From the NCBI RefSeq assembly GCF_031454155.1, contig NZ_JAVDQG010000003.1, forward strand, positions 310,001 through 374,000: DNA of 64,000 bases. The letters are read 5' to 3'. A model generated the notes under the pieces. That model was not told the DNA's origin, made no database searches, and saw only the letters and a program-made list of their open reading frames with translations. Position 1 is the stretch's first letter, and every line of letters begins with the position of its first letter. A program made the translations under genes and the position numbers. Shown here one piece after another: positions 8,176 to 18,517 of the stretch. This DNA is from Desmospora profundinema. GTDB lineage: Bacteria > Bacillota > Bacilli > Thermoactinomycetales > DSM-45169.

Positions 8176-8760
8176 TTGATTTTGCCTTTTGCAACGTTAA
8201 ATGAAGGAAAGCTGCGGGAAGCCAGACATGTATTAAGCCCTATGGGAATTGACGTGATCCGTCTTCCCCTGGAGTTGATCGAACCGGATGCGGGTACGAT
8301 TGAGGAAGTGACCCGGGAAAAGCTGAGACAGGTGAAGGAAATGGGAATCGATCGGGTCATGGTGGACGATGCGGGTATTTTCTTTGCAGCTTACGATCAC
8401 TTTCCCGGAATTTTAACCAAACGCATTTTTGAACGGATCGGATATAAAGGGATTTTCAAACTGTTGGAAGGAGAAACCAGGCAAGCGTGGTTTGAAGGGG
8501 CGATTGCCCTGTTGTGGGACGGTGAGACCCAAATCTTCTCGGCTCGCACCCATGGACGGCTGTTGGACACCCTGCCCCCGGATGTGAAGCCGGAAGCGGG
8601 TTTTCCGTTCAATCCGATCTTTGTTCCCGCAGGCGATCATCGAACCCTGGCGGAAATGTCCCCTGATGAACGGGAACGCTATTCCTACCGTGGGAAAGTA
8701 TTGAAGGAAGCCGCTCGTTGGCTGAACGAACGGAATGTGGAGACACGGGGAGTCCATTGA
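8176..8760 (+). CDS. RdgB/HAM1-like non-canonical purine NTP pyrophosphatase
   Basis: A 194-residue protein of the ITPase (RdgB/HAM1) family, which hydrolyses dITP, ITP and XTP to monophosphates to keep them out of DNA. Seen features: the substrate-binding start (FATLNEGKLREAR), a VMVDDAGIFFAA stretch matching the usual VEDSGLEVDAL, GFPFNPIFVPAG matching the GFGYDPIF motif, and FAEMS-like LAEMSPDERERYSYRGKVL. Several positions deviate from canonical RdgB (DDAGIF instead of DDSGLE/D), so it may be a divergent subfamily member. The TTG start is supported by GGGAGGG 9 bases upstream, and a TATAAT box lies at 8144-8149. It precedes the his operon by 90 bases. Confidence 0.8.
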   Translation: MILPFATLNEGKLREARHVLSPMGIDVIRLPLELIEPDAGTIEEVTREKLRQVKEMGIDRVMVDDAGIFFAAYDHFPGILTKRIFERIGYKGIFKLLEGETRQAWFEGAIALLWDGETQIFSARTHGRLLDTLPPDVKPEAGFPFNPIFVPAGDHRTLAEMSPDERERYSYRGKVLKEAARWLNERNVETRGVH

Positions 8761-8849
8761 CGCTGAATCGGATCCAGTGTTACACTACTAAGAAAATCAC
8801 TTTCTCTTTATCACATTAGCAAACTAAAGTGTTTTGGGAGTGGAGTGTG

Positions 8850-10040
8850 ATGGGTAAGCCGCGCGAATTTGAAAAACCGATGGGTGTCCGTGATTTTCTG
8901 CCGGAGATGGCCTGCAAAAAACAGTGGGTGGAACGACAGGTGGAGGAACGGTTTTCGGCCTGGGGTTACCAGGAAGTGATCACCCCCACGTTGGAGTTTT
9001 ACGACACGGTCGGCGGTGCCAGCGCCATCGATGAGGATAAACTGTTCAAGTTGCTGGACGGACAAGGAAAGACTCTGGTTCTTCGTCCCGATCAGACAGC
9101 CCCCATCGCCCGGGTGGTTGCTTCGCTGATGAGGGAGGTCTCTCTGCCGATCCGGTTGTTTTACCATGCCAATGTGTTTCGAGCCCAGGAGAGGGAGGCG
9201 GGCCGGAGCGCGGAATTTTTTCAATCCGGGGTCGAGTTGGTAGGGGATGATTCCCCTGAAGCGGATGCCGAGGTGTTGGCTTTGGCGGTGGAATCGCTTC
9301 AGGCATGCGATGTCGGGTCGATTCAACTGGCGATCGGGCACATCGGACTGCTGGACGCACTCCTGATGGAACAGTTAAACGACCGTCAGACGGCAGAAGA
9401 ACTTCGTGAATGCTTGGGAAGGCGCAATCTGGTGGAGTACAGCACCCGTGTCGCCTCTCTGGAATTGAGTGAGGAACGAAAAGCGCGCTTGCTGTCGGTC
9501 TTAAACCGTCGCGGGGACGACCGTGTTCTCCACCTTTGGAAAGAGACGGAAAGTCCCCGGGTGCGGGAGATGATCGCCCATTTGGAAGCCGTCTGGGAAG
9601 CGCTTCGCGACTGGGGGATGGACCGCTTCATGGTGTTGGATCTCAGTCTGGTGGGAAGCTTGGATTATTATACCGGACTTTATTTTGAAGGATACGGTGC
9701 GGCCAGCTACTACTTGTTAAGCGGAGGGCGCTATGATCGATTATTGAACCGGTTTGACCGTCCCGCACCCGCCCGCGGGTTTGCGTTGAAGACCGACCGG
9801 CTGATTATGGCCAGCAGAGGGACCGGTACGAAAAAAGAACGAATCACCCTCACCTACGATCGGACCAATCGAAAACAGGCCTTTCAAGAAGCGGAACGGC
9901 TGCGCAAGCAGGGAAAAGCTGTCACGTTACGACTGGTGGAAGGGTCAAGCCCGGTGGCGATTCATAGCGATGCCGGGGAAGACAGTGGCCGGGTTGAGAC
10001 TTGTGCGGCGATGCAGGAGGAGGTGGGGGAGAATGGATGA
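8850..10040 (+). CDS. hisZ: ATP phosphoribosyltransferase regulatory subunit
   Basis: A 396-residue paralogue of histidyl-tRNA synthetase lacking the anticodon-binding domain; it forms the regulatory subunit of the split ATP-phosphoribosyltransferase and senses histidine. Seen: [12 protein letters not shown], the class II synthetase-like [15 protein letters not shown] and [13 protein letters not shown], then GGRYDRLL. Start taken at the ATG at 8850; a TTG seven codons upstream is less likely because the GGGAG/GGAG signal lies between them. First gene of the operon; it overlaps hisG by 8 bases. The leader is short and shows no T-box structure. Confidence 0.93.
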   Translation: MGKPREFEKPMGVRDFLPEMACKKQWVERQVEERFSAWGYQEVITPTLEFYDTVGGASAIDEDKLFKLLDGQGKTLVLRPDQTAPIARVVASLMREVSLPIRLFYHANVFRAQEREAGRSAEFFQSGVELVGDDSPEADAEVLALAVESLQACDVGSIQLAIGHIGLLDALLMEQLNDRQTAEELRECLGRRNLVEYSTRVASLELSEERKARLLSVLNRRGDDRVLHLWKETESPRVREMIAHLEAVWEALRDWGMDRFMVLDLSLVGSLDYYTGLYFEGYGAASYYLLSGGRYDRLLNRFDRPAPARGFALKTDRLIMASRGTGTKKERITLTYDRTNRKQAFQEAERLRKQGKAVTLRLVEGSSPVAIHSDAGEDSGRVETCAAMQEEVGENG

Positions 10041-10683
10041 AGGGGAAAAGTTGGTCGTTGCGATGCCCAAGGGGCGCATCTTTGAGGAGGCGCTTGTTTT
10101 ATTGCGGGAATCCGGTTTGTCGGTTCCGGCGGATTTGGCGACGGACTCCCGCAAGTTGACCGTGGAAGTTCCGGAAGAAGGACTCTCTTTTCTTATGGTG
10201 AAACCGATGGATGTACCCACTTATGTGGAGCACGGGGTGGCCGATTTGGGTGTGGTGGGCAAAGATGTGCTGATGGAGGAAGAGCGGGATGTGTATGAAC
10301 TGTTGGACCTTGGGATCAGTCCCTGCCGCATTTCGGTGGCGGGGACCCGCGACTGGAAGCCGGTGCTCAATCCCAAAGTAGCATCCAAATATCCCCGTAT
10401 TGCGGATCGCTACTTCCGTGAAAAAGGACAGCAGGTGGAAGTGATCCATCTGAATGGTTCCGTGGAGCTGGCCCCTTTGATCGGGCTGGCGGACCGAATC
10501 GTGGATATTGTCTCAACGGGGCGAACCCTGCAGGAAAACGGACTGGTGGAATTGGAAGAAATCGCCCCGATCACATCCCGTCTCATCGCCAACCGGGCCA
10601 GTTATCGATTAAAGAGCACCGCTGTAAATGGGATGGCGGAACGGATGTCCCGTGTGGTCCACAAGAAGGAGGTGCCGTTATGA
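10033..10683 (+). CDS. hisG: ATP phosphoribosyltransferase catalytic subunit, short form
   Basis: A 216-residue catalytic subunit that condenses ATP with PRPP in the first step of histidine synthesis. Motifs: [16 protein letters not shown] at the start, [12 protein letters not shown], and [14 protein letters not shown] for PRPP binding. Being about 80 residues shorter than the E. coli type, it lacks the C-terminal regulatory domain and needs HisZ, encoded immediately upstream. The start ATG at 10033 sits behind GGAGGAGGTGGGGGAGA and lies within the last codons of hisZ. It overlaps hisD by four bases (ATGA). Confidence 0.95.
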   Translation: MDEGEKLVVAMPKGRIFEEALVLLRESGLSVPADLATDSRKLTVEVPEEGLSFLMVKPMDVPTYVEHGVADLGVVGKDVLMEEERDVYELLDLGISPCRISVAGTRDWKPVLNPKVASKYPRIADRYFREKGQQVEVIHLNGSVELAPLIGLADRIVDIVSTGRTLQENGLVELEEIAPITSRLIANRASYRLKSTAVNGMAERMSRVVHKKEVPL

Positions 10684-11963
10684 TCCCGATTGTTCAGGCG
10701 GATGAGCTGGACACCCGGCGCCGTCAGGATACCGGGACGTCGGAAGAGGAGCAGATGGTTGCGGGCATCCTCCGTCGTGTTCAGGATGAAGGGGATGCAG
10801 CGTTACGGGAGTACACCCGCCGCTTCGACCGGGTGGACATCGCGCAGCCGCTGGTATCCGATGCGGAAGTGGAGGAAGCGTACACCCGGGTGGATCCCGC
10901 TTTTGTGGAGGCACTGCGGAAGGCGGCGGAACAGATTGACGCCTATCATCAGCGGCAGAAGCGGCAATCCTGGATCGACACCGGTGAAGACGGTACCGTA
11001 CTGGGACAGCTGGTTCGCCCGTTGGAGCGGGTGGGCGTCTATGTGCCGGGGGGAAGGGCGGCTTATCCTTCCACTGTTCTGATGACGGTGATCCCCGCCC
11101 GGGTGGCCGGAGTCGAAGAAATAGTGATTACCACACCTCCACAGGCGGACGGCCGTGTTTACGCCCCCACACTGGTGGCGGCCCGGGAAGCGGGGGTGAC
11201 CCGCATATGTAAGGCGGGTGGCGCCCAGGCCATTGCCGCTCTGGCTTCCGGGACGGAAACGATTCCTCGGGTGGATAAGATTTGCGGACCCGGAAACCGC
11301 TATGTGGCATTAGCCAAGCGGTTGGTGTATGGACGGGTGGATATCGATATGATTGCGGGGCCCAGCGAGATTGTGGTCGTCGCCGATGATTCGGCCAAAC
11401 CGGCATGGGTGGCAGCCGATTTGTTGTCACAGGCGGAACATGATCCGCTGGCATCCGCCGTTTTGCTCACCCCGTCACGGGCATTGGCCGATGCCGTGGC
11501 GAACGAGTTGTCCCAGCAGTGCAGCCGGTTGGAACGAAGCGAGATTGCCGCCCAATCCCTGCGGGACCATGGGGCCATCGCCGTCACCGCCGATTTGGAG
11601 GAAGCACTGAATACGGCGAACCGGCTGGCACCGGAACATCTGGAATTGATGGTGGAGGATCCTTGGGCGTGGGTGGGCAAAGTAAAACATGCCGGTGCCC
11701 TGTTCCTGGGGCCGTGGAGCCCCGAGGCGCTGGGCGATTACGTAGCCGGTCCCAGCCATGTGCTGCCTACCAACGGAACGGCCCGTTTTTCCTCTCCGCT
11801 GGGAGTGGATGATTTCATCAAAAAAACGAGCCTGATCGCTGCCAGCCGCCAAGCCCTTTTACGGGATGGTCCGGCGGTGGAGATCCTGGCTGAAGCGGAA
11901 GGATTGACCGCACACGCGGCATCGATCCGAGTACGGATGGACAAGGAGGACCCCCATGTCTGA
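10680..11963 (+). CDS. hisD: Histidinol dehydrogenase
   Basis: A 427-residue zinc enzyme performing the last two steps, L-histidinol to L-histidine, with two NAD. Seen: [72 protein letters not shown] and [13 protein letters not shown], all hallmark blocks with the Zn ligands (Gln/His/Asp/His). Full length for the family. Translation is coupled to hisG by an ATGA overlap. Confidence 0.96.
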   Translation: MIPIVQADELDTRRRQDTGTSEEEQMVAGILRRVQDEGDAALREYTRRFDRVDIAQPLVSDAEVEEAYTRVDPAFVEALRKAAEQIDAYHQRQKRQSWIDTGEDGTVLGQLVRPLERVGVYVPGGRAAYPSTVLMTVIPARVAGVEEIVITTPPQADGRVYAPTLVAAREAGVTRICKAGGAQAIAALASGTETIPRVDKICGPGNRYVALAKRLVYGRVDIDMIAGPSEIVVVADDSAKPAWVAADLLSQAEHDPLASAVLLTPSRALADAVANELSQQCSRLERSEIAAQSLRDHGAIAVTADLEEALNTANRLAPEHLELMVEDPWAWVGKVKHAGALFLGPWSPEALGDYVAGPSHVLPTNGTARFSSPLGVDDFIKKTSLIAASRQALLRDGPAVEILAEAEGLTAHAASIRVRMDKEDPHV

Positions 11964-12546
11964 ACGCCATTCACGAGTGGAACGAGAGACCAAAGAAACG
12001 CAAATTCGACTGTCCCTGGACTGGGACGGTTCCGGGGAAACCCGTTTGGATACCGGCGTTCCCTTTTTGGAACATATGCTCGACCTTTTGGCCAAACACG
12101 GATTGTTCAATCTGGAGGTGGAAGCCAAAGGGGATTGGGAGATCGACGACCATCACACGGTGGAGGATATCGCGATCTGCCTGGGACGCGCCATTCGGGA
12201 AGCCCTGGGTGACAAAAAGGGCATTCGCCGTTACGGACAGGCGTGGGTGCCGATGGATGACGCCTTGGGTCAGGTCATCGTCGATCTGTCCAATCGACCG
12301 CATCTGGAGTTCCGCGCCCAATTTCCCCAGGCAAAAGTGGGCAACTTCGATACCGAATTGATCCATGAATTTTTCTGGAAATTGGCTCTGGAGGCACGTA
12401 TCAATTTGCATGTGATCCTCCATTACGGAAGAAATACGCACCATATGATCGAGTCCTTGTTCAAGGCGCTGGGCCGTGCACTTGACCAGGCGGGGGAACG
12501 GGACCCGAGAGTGTCCGGCGTTCCGTCATCCAAGGGGGTGCTGTAA
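11956..12546 (+). CDS. hisB: Imidazoleglycerol-phosphate dehydratase
   Basis: A 196-residue monofunctional IGP dehydratase (no histidinol-phosphatase domain). Characteristic metal-binding motifs are [32 protein letters not shown] and IHLH-like [17 protein letters not shown]. It dehydrates imidazole-glycerol phosphate to imidazole-acetol phosphate. Overlaps hisD by 8 bases and touches hisH by one base. Confidence 0.96.
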   Translation: MSERHSRVERETKETQIRLSLDWDGSGETRLDTGVPFLEHMLDLLAKHGLFNLEVEAKGDWEIDDHHTVEDIAICLGRAIREALGDKKGIRRYGQAWVPMDDALGQVIVDLSNRPHLEFRAQFPQAKVGNFDTELIHEFFWKLALEARINLHVILHYGRNTHHMIESLFKALGRALDQAGERDPRVSGVPSSKGVL

Positions 12547-13160
12547 TGATCGCGGTGATCGACTACGGGATGGGCAACCTCTACAGTGTGAGTCACGCAT
12601 TGGAAAAAATGGGCCATTCCTGTCGCATCGTCTCCCAACCGGAAGAGGTACGAAAGGCAGACGGATTGATCCTTCCGGGTGTCGGGGCCTTTGGCGATGC
12701 GATGCTGGAGTTGAAAAAAAGGGGACTGGTGGAGGCAATCCGGGAAACGGCCAGAGAGAAACCGCTTCTGGGCATTTGCCTCGGCATGCAGCTTTTGTTC
12801 ACTTCCAGTGACGAGCATGGATACCACCAGGGACTCAACTTGCTGGCCGGACACGCAAAGCGGCTGGAGGGGGACATCAACATTCCCCACATGGGATGGA
12901 ACGGGCTTCGTTTTGCGGGTCCGCATCCGCTGTTGAAAGGCGTGGAAGAAGGATGCGTCTATTTTGTCCACTCCTATCACGTCATTCCCGACAACCCGGA
13001 AGATATCCTGGCAGTGACCGATTACCACCAGACAGTGACGGCCATCGTGGGGCGGAATCATTTGTTTGGAATGCAGTTTCATCCGGAAAAAAGCGGAAAA
13101 GTGGGGCAGCGGCTTTTGGAAAACTTCGCGAACCTATGCCGGGAAGGAGTGGGCGTATGA
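12546..13160 (+). CDS. hisH: Imidazole glycerol phosphate synthase, glutaminase subunit
   Basis: A 204-residue class I glutamine amidotransferase that supplies ammonia to HisF. The nucleophile Cys is at residue 78 in LLGICLGMQLLF, and the His/Glu pair is in QFHPEKS near the C terminus. It begins IAVIDYGMGNLYSV, typical of HisH. Overlaps hisA by four bases. Confidence 0.96.
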   Translation: MIAVIDYGMGNLYSVSHALEKMGHSCRIVSQPEEVRKADGLILPGVGAFGDAMLELKKRGLVEAIRETAREKPLLGICLGMQLLFTSSDEHGYHQGLNLLAGHAKRLEGDINIPHMGWNGLRFAGPHPLLKGVEEGCVYFVHSYHVIPDNPEDILAVTDYHQTVTAIVGRNHLFGMQFHPEKSGKVGQRLLENFANLCREGVGV

Positions 13161-13900
13161 CGTTCACCCTGTATCCGGCGATCGATCTCAGAGGGGGGCG
13201 GTGCGTCCGCCTCTTTCAAGGGGATTATGATCAAGAAACCGTTTATGACAACGATCCGGTGGCGGTGGCTCGCCGCTTTGCCGGTCAAGGTGCCTTGTGG
13301 CTGCACGTGGTGGACCTGGACGCCGCTCGCACCGGAGAGCCGGTCAACATGGAAGTGATTCGCAAGATGGTTCGTGCCGTCGACTGTCCGGTTCAGGTGG
13401 GAGGTGGCGTTCGTGGGATGGAACGTCTCCAGCAATTATTGGACGCCGGAGTACAACGGGTGGTGATCGGCTCTGCCGCTGTGGACAATCCTTCGTTTGT
13501 AAAGGAGGCGCTGGGCCGCTACGGTGACCGGATCGCCCTGGGATTGGATGCGCGGGATGGGATGGTGGCCACCCATGGGTGGCTGGATACCTCCGATGTT
13601 CCTGCGGAACGTCTGGCTAAGGAAATGGTGGCTTTGGGAGCGGAAACCTTCATCTTTACCGATATTGCCAGGGATGGAACCTTAACCGGCCCCAATGTAG
13701 AAGCGATCCGGTCGTTGGCACAGGTGACGGGGCGGGAGGTGATCGCTTCCGGCGGTGTTCGTACCAACGATGATCTGTCTGAGCTGGCCCGTTATCGCGA
13801 CGAAGGAGTGGCGGGCGCCATCGTGGGCAAAGCGTTGTATACGGGAGCGGTTTGCTTAGATGAAGCGCTGCTGTCGGTGAAAAAGGAGGCGGGCTCATGA
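13157..13900 (+). CDS. hisA: ProFAR isomerase
   Basis: A 247-residue TIM-barrel enzyme isomerising the aminoaldose ProFAR to PRFAR. Seen: [21 protein letters not shown], the first phosphate site VQVGGGVR, and VIASGGVR at the second; catalytic Asp residues lie in PAIDLRGG and [13 protein letters not shown]. The ATG at 13157 overlaps the end of hisH (ATGA) behind GGAAGGAGTGGG; a longer in-frame extension upstream is just hisH read in another frame. Confidence 0.95.
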   Translation: MTFTLYPAIDLRGGRCVRLFQGDYDQETVYDNDPVAVARRFAGQGALWLHVVDLDAARTGEPVNMEVIRKMVRAVDCPVQVGGGVRGMERLQQLLDAGVQRVVIGSAAVDNPSFVKEALGRYGDRIALGLDARDGMVATHGWLDTSDVPAERLAKEMVALGAETFIFTDIARDGTLTGPNVEAIRSLAQVTGREVIASGGVRTNDDLSELARYRDEGVAGAIVGKALYTGAVCLDEALLSVKKEAGS

Positions 13901-14655
13901 TTACCAAGCGCATCATTCCCTGTCTCGATGTGAAGGATGGCCGCGTGGTGAAAGGGGTCTCCTTCGTTAATCTGCGGGATGCCGGCGATCCGGTGGAACT
14001 GGCCGCTCTGTACGATGAACAGGGAGCGGATGAACTGGTTTTTCTGGACATTTCCGCCTCCTTTGAGGGTCGGAAGACGATGGTGGAAGTGGTGAAACAG
14101 GCGGCGGGGACCTTAAGTATCCCCTTTACAGTGGGTGGCGGAATCGGATCGGTGGAGGATATGTTTCGGCTGCTGCGCGCAGGAGCGGATAAAACCTCGA
14201 TTAATACCTCTGCCTTGGAGCGGCCCGGTTTGATCGAGGAGGGAGCCCGCCGTTTCGGCAGCCAGTGCATCGTCGTTGCGATCGATGCCCGGCTGGATCC
14301 GCAGTCCGGGGACTGGGAGGTGTTCAGCCACGGCGGACGCAAACCCACCGGTCGTAAAGCGGTAGATTGGGCCAAGGAGGCGGTCGAGCGGGGAGCGGGG
14401 GAAATTTTGCTGACCAGCATGGACCAAGATGGACAAAAATCCGGGTTCGACCTGGAATTGACCCGGGCAGTGGCATCGGCCGTACGGGTGCCGGTGATCG
14501 CCTCCGGCGGTGCAGGCAAGCGGGAACATTTCGTGGACGTGTTTGAACAGACTCCCGCCGACGCTGCCTTGGCCGCATCCATCTTTCACTATCGGGAAAT
14601 CCCCCTTCCCGATCTGAAAACCTATTTGAAAGAGAAGGGGGTGTCGATCCGTTGA
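13897..14655 (+). CDS. hisF: Imidazole glycerol phosphate synthase, cyclase subunit
   Basis: A 252-residue TIM barrel that uses HisH-derived ammonia to form imidazole-glycerol phosphate and AICAR. Motifs: [17 protein letters not shown] with the catalytic Asp, [26 protein letters not shown] with the second catalytic Asp, and VIASGGAGK. Overlaps both neighbours by four bases, so the IGP synthase subunits are made from coupled reading frames. Confidence 0.96.
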   Translation: MITKRIIPCLDVKDGRVVKGVSFVNLRDAGDPVELAALYDEQGADELVFLDISASFEGRKTMVEVVKQAAGTLSIPFTVGGGIGSVEDMFRLLRAGADKTSINTSALERPGLIEEGARRFGSQCIVVAIDARLDPQSGDWEVFSHGGRKPTGRKAVDWAKEAVERGAGEILLTSMDQDGQKSGFDLELTRAVASAVRVPVIASGGAGKREHFVDVFEQTPADAALAASIFHYREIPLPDLKTYLKEKGVSIR

Positions 14656-15296
14656 CTCTATCCTTCGATCCGTCACAGGTCCGTTTTGATGAGAACGGCC
14701 TGGTCTCCGCCGTTGTGCAGGATGCGATCAGCAAGGAAGTGCTGACGTTGGCTTACATGAACGAGGCATCACTGAAAAAAACCTTGGAGACGGGTCAGAC
14801 CTGGTTTTGGAGCCGCTCCCGTCAGGAACTGTGGCATAAAGGGGCGACTTCCGGCCATGTACAGAAAGTGGTCTCCCTCGCGCTGGATTGCGACGGGGAT
14901 GCGCTTGTGGCGAGAGTGATTCCTGCCGGCCCTGCCTGTCATACCGGGAATTATTCCTGTTTTACAGAACCGGAGGCGAAATCATCCGATCGCTTTGCCA
15001 TCCTGAATAGCTTGGAAAGGGTCATCGCTCGCCGGGAAGCGGAAAGGCCCGAAGGATCCTACACCACTTCCCTGTTTGAAGGCGGAGTGGACCGTATCCT
15101 TAAAAAGGTGGGAGAGGAAGCGACGGAAGTGGTGATTGCCGCCAAAAACCGATCCGGTGACGAACTTCGCTGGGAAAGCGCTGATCTTCTGTTCCATTGG
15201 TTGGTGCTGTTGCGGGAACAGGGGCTGTCCCTGGACGAAGTGTTGCGGGAGCTGGAGCAACGACACGGGCCCAAACCGACTGATTTTTCTCGTTGA
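14652..15296 (+). CDS. hisI: Bifunctional phosphoribosyl-AMP cyclohydrolase / phosphoribosyl-ATP pyrophosphatase
   Basis: A 214-residue HisI-HisE fusion. Residues 1-115 are the cyclohydrolase ([41 protein letters not shown] and the Zn-binding [10 protein letters not shown]). Residues 120-214 are the pyrophosphatase ([41 protein letters not shown]). Steps two and three of the pathway are thus on one chain. A TTG start overlaps the hisF stop. It ends the operon; hisC and histidinol-phosphatase genes are not in the window. Confidence 0.95.
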   Translation: MTLSFDPSQVRFDENGLVSAVVQDAISKEVLTLAYMNEASLKKTLETGQTWFWSRSRQELWHKGATSGHVQKVVSLALDCDGDALVARVIPAGPACHTGNYSCFTEPEAKSSDRFAILNSLERVIARREAERPEGSYTTSLFEGGVDRILKKVGEEATEVVIAAKNRSGDELRWESADLLFHWLVLLREQGLSLDEVLRELEQRHGPKPTDFSR

Positions 15297-15330
15297 TGTC
15301 TATAAGCATCTCCTCTGGATATCCGTGGGA

Positions 15331-15364
15331 TCAGCAGGGATTTTCGTACTTTCCTGCTGAATTA
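15331..15364 (+). terminator. Possible his operon terminator
   Basis: TCAGCAGG pairs with CCTGCTGA across a 14-base loop, 34 bases after the hisI stop. The following ATTAAT is only a weak T-tract, so termination may be partial. Confidence 0.45.
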
Positions 15365-15493
15365 ATAGGCGCATCGGACTTGGCCATTTGATTCCCTACT
15401 CACGTTTCCGTACAATGGAAGTGAATCGATCCATGTTGATCCATGGATGAACTTGGAGACCCTGATTCGCAAATCATGTCATCCGTTTAAGAG

Positions 15494-15505
15494 ATGTGAT
15501 ATACT
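15494..15505 (+). promoter_or_regulatory. Possible extended -10 promoter for the TPR gene
   Basis: TGTGATATACT contains a TG extension followed by TATACT, about 50 bases before the TPR protein start. No good -35 is seen, which is compatible with an extended -10 promoter. Confidence 0.35.
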
Positions 15506-15556
15506 TTTTGCGAGTTGTACCAGTGGGTCGACTACCCGGATGGGGTGGGGATAACG

Positions 15557-17287
15557 ATGAAACGATCGCAAGCGGATCAACCCAATCGAGATCAAGGACG
15601 GAAAGTGATCAGTCTTCGGATGGATGCAGGCTTTTTCTTTGAACGGGCGGTTCGTTCCCTGGATCGGTACCGCTATGATAAAGCCCTCAAATACTTTCGG
15701 TTGGCTGTGGAAAAAGAGCCGAACAACCCTGTCAACCAGTGCAATCTGGCGGGAATATTGTCGGAAATGGGACGTTTTGAAGAGTCAAACGAAGTATTGG
15801 AACGGATTCTGCAGGAGGTGGATCCCCATCTCCATGAATGCTATTTTTACATGGCCAACAACTGTGCAAACGTGGATGATTTTGAGAAGGCGGAAGAACT
15901 TTGTCTGCGTTACCTGGAAGAGGATCCCGCCGGCGAGTTTGCCGAAGAAGCCGAAGAAATGCTCGATATGCTGGCCTACGAGCTGGGTCGGCAGCCCCGT
16001 CGTCCAAAGGCGCAGCCGAGAAATGCCTCGTTGAGAAAACATGAGGAAGCACGAGACTGTTTGGAAGCCGGCCACTTCCTGCGTGCCACACGAATCCTGG
16101 AGGAACTGGTGGAGGAAGCACCCGACTTTCTAGCGGCCAGGAACAATCTGGCGTTGGCCCATTACTATACCGGTGAACTGGACCGGGCGGTGGACACTAT
16201 CCGTGAGGTGCTGGAAAAGGATCCTCAAAACCTCCATGCGCTGTGCAACTGGGCTGTTCTATGCCAGCATCAAGGGGAGACAAAGCAGCGGGACCAATTG
16301 GTAGGGGTGCTGAAAAAGTGGGCTCCTTTTCACTTGGAACACACCATGAAGCTGGCCACCACCATGGGGGTTCTGGGGGAGCATCACGAAGCGTACCGGT
16401 TGTTCAGGCAGCTTCTGAAGCTGGATCCGGAACCGGATTCCAGTCTGTTTCATTATGCGGCGGCGGCTGCGTTTAACATCGGTGAATGGAACCAGGCACG
16501 CAAACATTGGCGGATGGCTCGTGATCTGGATCCGGAGTCGGAGGTGCCCCGTTTTTACCTGAATCAATTGGCGGAAACGGAAGGTTCACTCCAACGCTGG
16601 CCTTCTGTCAGCTACCATTATCAATTGCCGTTTGAAGAGCAATTGCTGCAGTTGGACCGGCAACAACAACGGGCGATTCCGGACCAGATCAAACAGAATC
16701 CCCTGATCCGCTCCTCGTTTTTCTGGGCACTCAACCATGGAGATCGGGAAACAAAGCTGCAAGTGTTACAAGTATTTGAGTGGATTCGGGATGGAGAAGT
16801 GGAAGAAGTGTTGCGGGGTTTCCTGATGAAGGAAGAAGAGGACGATGATCTGAAACGGGTGGCCTTGTATGTCTTGCGCGAAATCGGGGCATCCGCACCG
16901 TATCATGCCCGACTGGGCGGTCGGGAAGTGATGATCCAGCCAACCCAACTGGCACAAGAAATGCCGAAGTGGCTTCAGACCTGGCGCCAAGTGCTGGACT
17001 GTTGTCTCAAGCGGATGGCAGGGGAGTATGACCGGACGCAAATGAATGACGCCGAGATCATCTGGGCTGAATTTCTTCGACAACACCATTCCAATCTTCC
17101 TGCCATCCGCAAGATGGAAGGGTGGGCGGCCGCATTGGAATATGTAGTGGCCAAGTTGCACGGATTGTCTCTCACCTTGGAAAAGGCTGCCGGCAAACAT
17201 GGTGTTTCCTCATCTACGGTAGGACGCCATGTCCGGGTGTTGGAAGAGGCTTGCCGGGTGTACCGCAACCAATCCCATTTTTCGTGA
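15557..17287 (+). CDS. yvcD: TPR-repeat protein, YvcD-like
   Basis: A 576-residue cytoplasmic protein with tetratricopeptide repeats in the first two thirds (for example YDKALKYFRLAVEKEPNNPVNQCNLAGIL-type units near residue 45, and again near 205 and 290). It has a long acidic/charged middle and a C-terminal helix-turn-helix-like segment (LEKAAGKHGVSSSTVGRHVRVLEEA). Position between the his operon and the yvcI-rapZ-yvcK-whiA block matches yvcD of B. subtilis, whose role is unknown. The ATG at 15557 follows GGGGTGGGGATAACG. The C-terminal HTH hints at nucleic acid contact, but this is inference. Confidence 0.75.
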   Translation: MKRSQADQPNRDQGRKVISLRMDAGFFFERAVRSLDRYRYDKALKYFRLAVEKEPNNPVNQCNLAGILSEMGRFEESNEVLERILQEVDPHLHECYFYMANNCANVDDFEKAEELCLRYLEEDPAGEFAEEAEEMLDMLAYELGRQPRRPKAQPRNASLRKHEEARDCLEAGHFLRATRILEELVEEAPDFLAARNNLALAHYYTGELDRAVDTIREVLEKDPQNLHALCNWAVLCQHQGETKQRDQLVGVLKKWAPFHLEHTMKLATTMGVLGEHHEAYRLFRQLLKLDPEPDSSLFHYAAAAAFNIGEWNQARKHWRMARDLDPESEVPRFYLNQLAETEGSLQRWPSVSYHYQLPFEEQLLQLDRQQQRAIPDQIKQNPLIRSSFFWALNHGDRETKLQVLQVFEWIRDGEVEEVLRGFLMKEEEDDDLKRVALYVLREIGASAPYHARLGGREVMIQPTQLAQEMPKWLQTWRQVLDCCLKRMAGEYDRTQMNDAEIIWAEFLRQHHSNLPAIRKMEGWAAALEYVVAKLHGLSLTLEKAAGKHGVSSSTVGRHVRVLEEACRVYRNQSHFS

Positions 17288-17341
17288 ACAGGGGAAATGA
17301 GCGTCGGCAGAGGATCCCTGTCACGCCGGAAAGGGGACCCC

Positions 17342-17674
17342 ATGAAGCAATTGGATTCAAACAGTTTCCACCCGTTTATAGAGAATGGATGGAAAGTGGT
17401 CGAATTTCGAGCGCAATGGTGTTTTGACTGCAAGCGAGTCGCCTATTCGCTGCCTGACTTGGAAGAGAAATATGTTTCGGTCTTTGAGATGGGAGAGCTG
17501 GATGTGGACGAGTCCCGTGCGATTCCGGAGGCTTACGGCGTGAAGGGAGTCCCTGCTTTTCTCATATTTCGCGACGGACGGGAAGTGGCACGGTTGATGA
17601 GCAAAGAGGCGAAAAGAGAAGAGAACATCGTTCGTTTTTTCAGCGAACAGTTTGAAGAAAGCCCCCTCGGATGA
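17342..17674 (+). CDS. Thioredoxin-like protein
   Basis: A 110-residue thioredoxin fold with the redox motif WCFDC, the strand LDVDESRAIPEAYGVKG, and the cis-Pro motif VPAFLIFRDGREV. In B. subtilis the corresponding spot between yvcD and yvcI holds trxB (thioredoxin reductase); here a thioredoxin-like protein is present instead. The WCFDC active site differs from the WCGPC of general thioredoxins, so a specialised reductant or oxidase is likely. ATG at 17342 with GGAAAGGGGA upstream. No signal peptide, so it is cytoplasmic. Its stop codon lies inside the terminator hairpin. Confidence 0.85.
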   Translation: MKQLDSNSFHPFIENGWKVVEFRAQWCFDCKRVAYSLPDLEEKYVSVFEMGELDVDESRAIPEAYGVKGVPAFLIFRDGREVARLMSKEAKREENIVRFFSEQFEESPLG

Positions 17675-17688
17675 GGGGGTTTGGTCTT
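17660..17688 (+). terminator. Rho-independent terminator overlapping the thioredoxin-like gene stop
   Basis: CCCCCTC-GGAT-GAGGGGG forms a 7-bp GC stem with a tetraloop, followed by TTTGGTCTT. The TGA stop is part of the loop and right arm. Confidence 0.7.
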
Positions 17689-17926
17689 GCACCGAGAAGG
17701 GGATGGAACTGTTGGGAGGTTTCAAACAAAAATCGGTTCTCTTTTCGGCGGCTCTGCTGTAGACTGTTACTATGGGCAGTGTCCGTCACACATGCAAATT
17801 TGTTGTTATCTAGTGGACAATGGAATAAAAAGCCAAATGTCAGTGATGATTGTTTGCGGTAGGGATGCGAAACGAGCATGGATATCCGCGAGACCATGCG
17901 AAACAACACAAAGGGATGTTTGGAAC

Positions 17927-18388
17927 ATGTCTCATTCGATTTCACAACTGTTCTCCATGGAGGTCGCTTCCTTAGTGATTCCGGGGGATCAAGTAGTGAC
18001 GGTGAAGCCGGACTGGTCCTTGGAACGTGCGTTGATCGTGTTGACGCGACGTGGATACGCCTCTGTCCCGGTCATTGACGATACGGGACGGGTCGAAGGG
18101 GTTATCAGCAAAACCAATATCTTAGATTTAATGTTGAAGAAAGAAGACTTCCAGCTTGGAAAACTCTCGAAGCGTTTTGTGCGTGATGCGATGAATCACA
18201 ACCATTCCGCGATCCTGGCCAACTCCGTCTTTTCTTTTGCCTATGAGGTGTTGATTGATCGTCCCTATATTTCGATCATCGATGAAGACAATTGTTTTGT
18301 GGGGATTTTAACACGTAAAGTGATGATGGAAAAAGTAATAGAGCTTTTCCAACACGAGTTTATAGAGAAAATGGTGGAACGGCCTTAA
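17927..18388 (+). CDS. cbpB: CBS-domain protein, CbpB (YkuL)-like
   Basis: A 153-residue protein made of a CBS domain pair: first CBS from about residue 15 (VTVKPDWSLERALIVLTRRGYASVPVID...GVISKTNILDLML), second from about residue 75 ending in CFVGILTRKVMMEKV. CbpB proteins bind c-di-AMP, and in Bacillus/Listeria the apo form stimulates the (p)ppGpp synthetase Rel. This assignment is from length and the MSHSISQLFSMEVASLVIP-like N terminus. The ATG at 17927 follows AAAGGGATG. A much longer upstream open frame (from 17681) has unusual composition and is not supported. Confidence 0.75.
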   Translation: MSHSISQLFSMEVASLVIPGDQVVTVKPDWSLERALIVLTRRGYASVPVIDDTGRVEGVISKTNILDLMLKKEDFQLGKLSKRFVRDAMNHNHSAILANSVFSFAYEVLIDRPYISIIDEDNCFVGILTRKVMMEKVIELFQHEFIEKMVERP

Positions 18389-18391
18389 TCC

Positions 18392-18426
18392 ATGCCCCTA
18401 TTCCCCGGACAGGGGCATTCTCTTTG
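18392..18426 (+). terminator. Terminator after cbpB
   Basis: ATGCCCCT pairs with AGGGGCAT over a 11-base loop and is followed by TCTCTTT. Confidence 0.7.
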
Positions 18427-18483
18427 GGAAAATGATCGCGTCAAGGGTGGAGGTTCGTTGATTTTGGTATAATGGGATGGATC

Positions 18484-18517
18484 GGGCGCGGGCAGCTCGT
18501 TGCCCCGCCCTTTTTTG
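18484..18517 (+). terminator. GC-rich hairpin with T6 tract before the Nudix gene
   Basis: GGGCGCGGGCA pairs with TGCCCCGCCC (one bulge) and is followed directly by TTTTTTG. It looks like a full terminator but lies about 90 bases upstream of the Nudix start. It could be a second stop for cbpB or an attenuator in the Nudix leader. Confidence 0.6.

Noticed and set aside
8761-8849. T-box riboswitch or his attenuator before hisZ
   Set aside because: The leader is only 89 bases, too short for a T-box, and has no His codon run; no structure could be supported.
12896-13156. N-terminal extension of hisA
   Set aside because: It is hisH read in another frame; HisA homology begins at the ATG at 13157.
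17681-17926. N-terminal extension of the CBS-domain protein
   Set aside because: Extra residues are Cys-rich and unlike CbpB; a ribosome site supports the ATG at 17927.
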